A DNA stretch of 15,918 nt, taken from contig JANRIC010000011.1 in assembly GCA_033765345.1 (NCBI GenBank), positions 1-15,918 of the forward strand, written 5' to 3'. Position 1 is the first letter of the stretch, and the number at the start of each line of letters is the position of its first letter. A program made the translations under genes and the position numbers. Origin of the DNA: JANRIC01 sp033765345 (GTDB lineage Bacteria > Bacteroidota > Bacteroidia > Cytophagales > Microscillaceae). This document shows, one piece after another, positions 14,305 through 15,918 of the stretch. Below the pieces are notes generated by a model. The model worked only from the letters and a program-made list of their open reading frames with translations, made no database searches and was not told where the DNA came from.

Positions 14305-15603
14305 ATGGATTGGATAGAAATTTTAGTTTTGGTGCTGAGTTTTTTGATTTTATTGGGAATAGGAGTACCCATTGCTTTTAGCATTGGCTTGGCAAGCATC
14401 TTTACCATGTCAATCAATATGGATGTTGTTCCTGCCTTTACTACTATGGCACAACGTATGGCTACAGGGCTGGACAGTTTTACGCTGCTGGCAATTCCTT
14501 TTTTTGTGCTTGCTGGACAAATGATGAATAAAGGCGGTATTGCCCAAAGGCTTATTGATTTGGCCAGAGCAATGGTAGGTCCACTGCCCGGCGGACTGGC
14601 CTATGTCAATATCATTGCTTGTGCGCTTTTTGGAGCGGTTGCTGGTTCATCTGTAGCAGCAGCTTCGGCGATTGGAGGTTTTATGCATCCACAGATGAAA
14701 AAAGAAGGTTATGATGAAGCTTTCAGCGCAGCCGTTAATATTGCCTCTTCCACCAATGGACTCATCATCCCTCCCAGCAATGTGATGATTGTTTATTCAT
14801 TGGCTAGTGGGGGTGTCTCGATTACAGCTTTGTTTTTGGCGGGGTATGTTCCAGGAATTTTGCTGGCATTCTCCCTGATGCTGGTTTCGGGTTTCATAGC
14901 TTATCGCAAAAAATATCCTGTGGGAAATAGCCCCTCACTGATTTTTTTAGTAAAAAAATTTTTTGCCGCCCTGCCCAGTTTGATGCTGTTGGTTATTGTA
15001 ATGGGAGGCATTATAGGAGGAATTTTCACCGCTACAGAAGCCTCAGCTATTGCGGTTTTGTACACCGCCATTTTGTCGATGGGGCTTTACCAAGAAATCA
15101 AAATCAGGGATTTACCCGAAATTCTCCTCCAGACAGTCAATACTACCGCAATTGTGATGCTGCTCATAGGCACCTCGATTGGCATGTCCTGGGTTATGTC
15201 TTATGAGAATATCCCTCAGGATCTCAGCATTGCTTTGTTATCCCTGAGCAATGATAAGGTAGTGATTTTGTTGATTATCAATTTGATACTCTTGTTTGTG
15301 GGAACTTTTATGGACATCACCCCGGCCATTTTGATTTTTACGCCGATCTTCTTGCCCATTGTGCAGCAGGTGGGTGTAGACCCGACGCACTTCGGGATGA
15401 TCATGGTGGTAAATCTTTGCATTGGGATATGTACCCCGCCGGTTGGGTCGGTATTATTTGTAGGTTGTGGCGTGGCTCAGATTAGCATAGCCAAGGTCAT
15501 TCGCCCTTTATTGCCGATGTTCCTAGCCATGATTGTGGTGTTGATGCTCGTGACTTACATTCCTGAATTAAGCCTTTGGATTCCGAGATTGTTCGGATAT
15601 TGA
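14305..15603 (+). CDS. dctM: TRAP transporter large permease subunit
   Basis: This 432-aa polytopic protein is the transport channel of the TRAP system, driven by an ion (usually Na+) gradient. It has the DctM signatures SFTLLAIPFFVLAGQMMNKG, LPGGLAYVNIIACALFGAVA followed by GSSVAAASAIGG, and ASSTNGLIIPPSNVMIVYS, with around 11-12 hydrophobic segments. The ATG at 14305 gives the usual start (MDWIEILVLVLSF) and normal length. An upstream-extended frame to 14119 runs inside dctQ and is not supported. The gene is the last of the uronate locus; only A/T-rich sequence and an insertion sequence follow. Confidence 0.94.
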   Translation: MDWIEILVLVLSFLILLGIGVPIAFSIGLASIFTMSINMDVVPAFTTMAQRMATGLDSFTLLAIPFFVLAGQMMNKGGIAQRLIDLARAMVGPLPGGLAYVNIIACALFGAVAGSSVAAASAIGGFMHPQMKKEGYDEAFSAAVNIASSTNGLIIPPSNVMIVYSLASGGVSITALFLAGYVPGILLAFSLMLVSGFIAYRKKYPVGNSPSLIFLVKKFFAALPSLMLLVIVMGGIIGGIFTATEASAIAVLYTAILSMGLYQEIKIRDLPEILLQTVNTTAIVMLLIGTSIGMSWVMSYENIPQDLSIALLSLSNDKVVILLIINLILLFVGTFMDITPAILIFTPIFLPIVQQVGVDPTHFGMIMVVNLCIGICTPPVGSVLFVGCGVAQISIAKVIRPLLPMFLAMIVVLMLVTYIPELSLWIPRLFGY

Positions 15604-15614
15604 TTTATAGCAAT

Positions 15615-15632
15615 AAAATATATTAATATTTT
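15615..15632 (+). terminator. Weak A/T-only hairpin after dctM
   Basis: AAAATAT and ATATTTT flank ATTA 12 bp after the dctM stop, with another T following. The stem has no G or C, so it would be weak; it is the only hairpin seen at the end of the operon. Confidence 0.25.
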
Positions 15633-15805
15633 TAAAAAATACTTATCTTGAATTTTCTTAGAACTTGTTGGGAAATTTAATTTTGCATTATTGATTAATT
15701 CTTTGCAACATGATGGTAGTATTTGCCAATAATAACCAAGATACAGAAGATTCTATGTTTCTTTCATAATCTTTGGTGGTAATGTTAAAAATTAACTGAT
15801 TTAAT

Positions 15806-15813
15806 TATATTTG
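15806..15813 (+). promoter_or_regulatory. Candidate -7 box of the IS1-like element
   Basis: TATATTTG matches TAnnTTTG exactly and lies 23 bp before the InsA-like ATG, just inside the terminal repeat. This resembles IS1, where the transposase promoter overlaps the left end. No clear -33 motif is seen. Confidence 0.4.
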
Positions 15814-15835
15814 CATTCCGAAAACTATACTAAAA

Positions 15836-15918
15836 ATGATAACAACTATTCATACTTGTTCAAAATGTGGGAGTACCAATCTTGTACTCAATGGCAAAAA
15901 TAAAAGTGGCACCCCTAC
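15836..15918 (+). CDS. insA: InsA-like IS1 protein, 5' fragment
   Basis: Only the first 27 codons are in the window. The product starts MITTIHTCSKCGSTNLVLNG and includes Cys-x2-Cys (CSKC) followed by a Asn-Gly turn and basic residues. This is the N-terminal zinc-finger arrangement of IS1-family InsA proteins, which bind the IS ends and, with InsB by frameshift, form the transposase. It is truncated by the window edge, not by a visible mutation. Whether the element is intact cannot be judged. Confidence 0.75.
   Translation, partial: MITTIHTCSKCGSTNLVLNGKNKSGTP

Larger units (their letters stand above)
15778..15918 (+). mobile_element. IS1-family insertion sequence, left end (runs off window)
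   Basis: The sequence from 15778 begins GGTAATGTT and ends its first 23 bases with AACTGAT. It matches the canonical IS1 left inverted repeat (GGTGATGCT...ACTGAT) at 16 of 23 positions. An InsA-like ORF begins 58 bp inside, as expected for IS1. The right end and target duplication lie outside the window. Confidence 0.78.

Noticed and set aside
15710..15769. 19-codon ORF (MMVVFANNNQ...) before the IS1-like element
   Set aside because: Too short, A/T-rich context, no family or start evidence; likely chance.

Overview
The window looks like a chromosomal segment of a Bacteroidota bacterium, probably a free-living Cytophagia/Saprospiria-type lineage. The evidence is an A+T-leaning composition, starts without clear Shine-Dalgarno sequences, several TAnnTTTG-type -7 boxes, a Bacteroidota-style acidic small protein and lipoproteins with short signal peptides. 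I cannot name a species.

Layout. At 17-145 lies copy 1 of a roughly 150-bp palindromic, MITE-like element. Three minus-strand genes follow: an unrecognised 132-aa acidic protein, a 339-aa lipoprotein resembling DUF3142/TIM-barrel proteins, and a 138-aa protein with an Asp/Glu-rich tail. A 495-bp divergent spacer then leads into the plus-strand block. The first gene of that block is a 673-aa polytopic membrane protein of the 'site-specific recombinase Gcr' (SpecificRecomb) family. It is followed 11 bp later by a LacI-family regulator.

From 6028 to 15603 there is a hexuronate utilisation locus. It holds uxaB (tagaturonate reductase type), uxuA (mannonate dehydratase, 4-nt overlap), uxaC (uronate isomerase), kdgK (KDG kinase), then eda (KDPG aldolase) and a TRAP transporter dctP-dctQ-dctM. 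Together these would import a hexuronate, isomerise and reduce it, dehydrate it to KDG, phosphorylate it to KDPG and cleave that to pyruvate and glyceraldehyde-3-phosphate. The LacI regulator is the obvious candidate controller. No altronate dehydratase or fructuronate reductase is present, so the reductase and dehydratase in the cluster do not match as conventionally named.

The locus is split between kdgK and eda by about 1 kb made almost entirely of repeats. First comes a C-free array of 72 intact AATTAA hexamers with a small, rule-bound set of linkers. Next is a five-copy 42-bp tandem repeat that reads as 14-residue heptad-like units before stops break it. Last is copy 2 of the MITE-like element, ending 13 bp before eda. 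This block is the most unusual part of the window.

The right edge enters an IS1-family insertion sequence: its left terminal inverted repeat, a promoter-like box, and the first 27 codons of an InsA-like zinc-finger protein.
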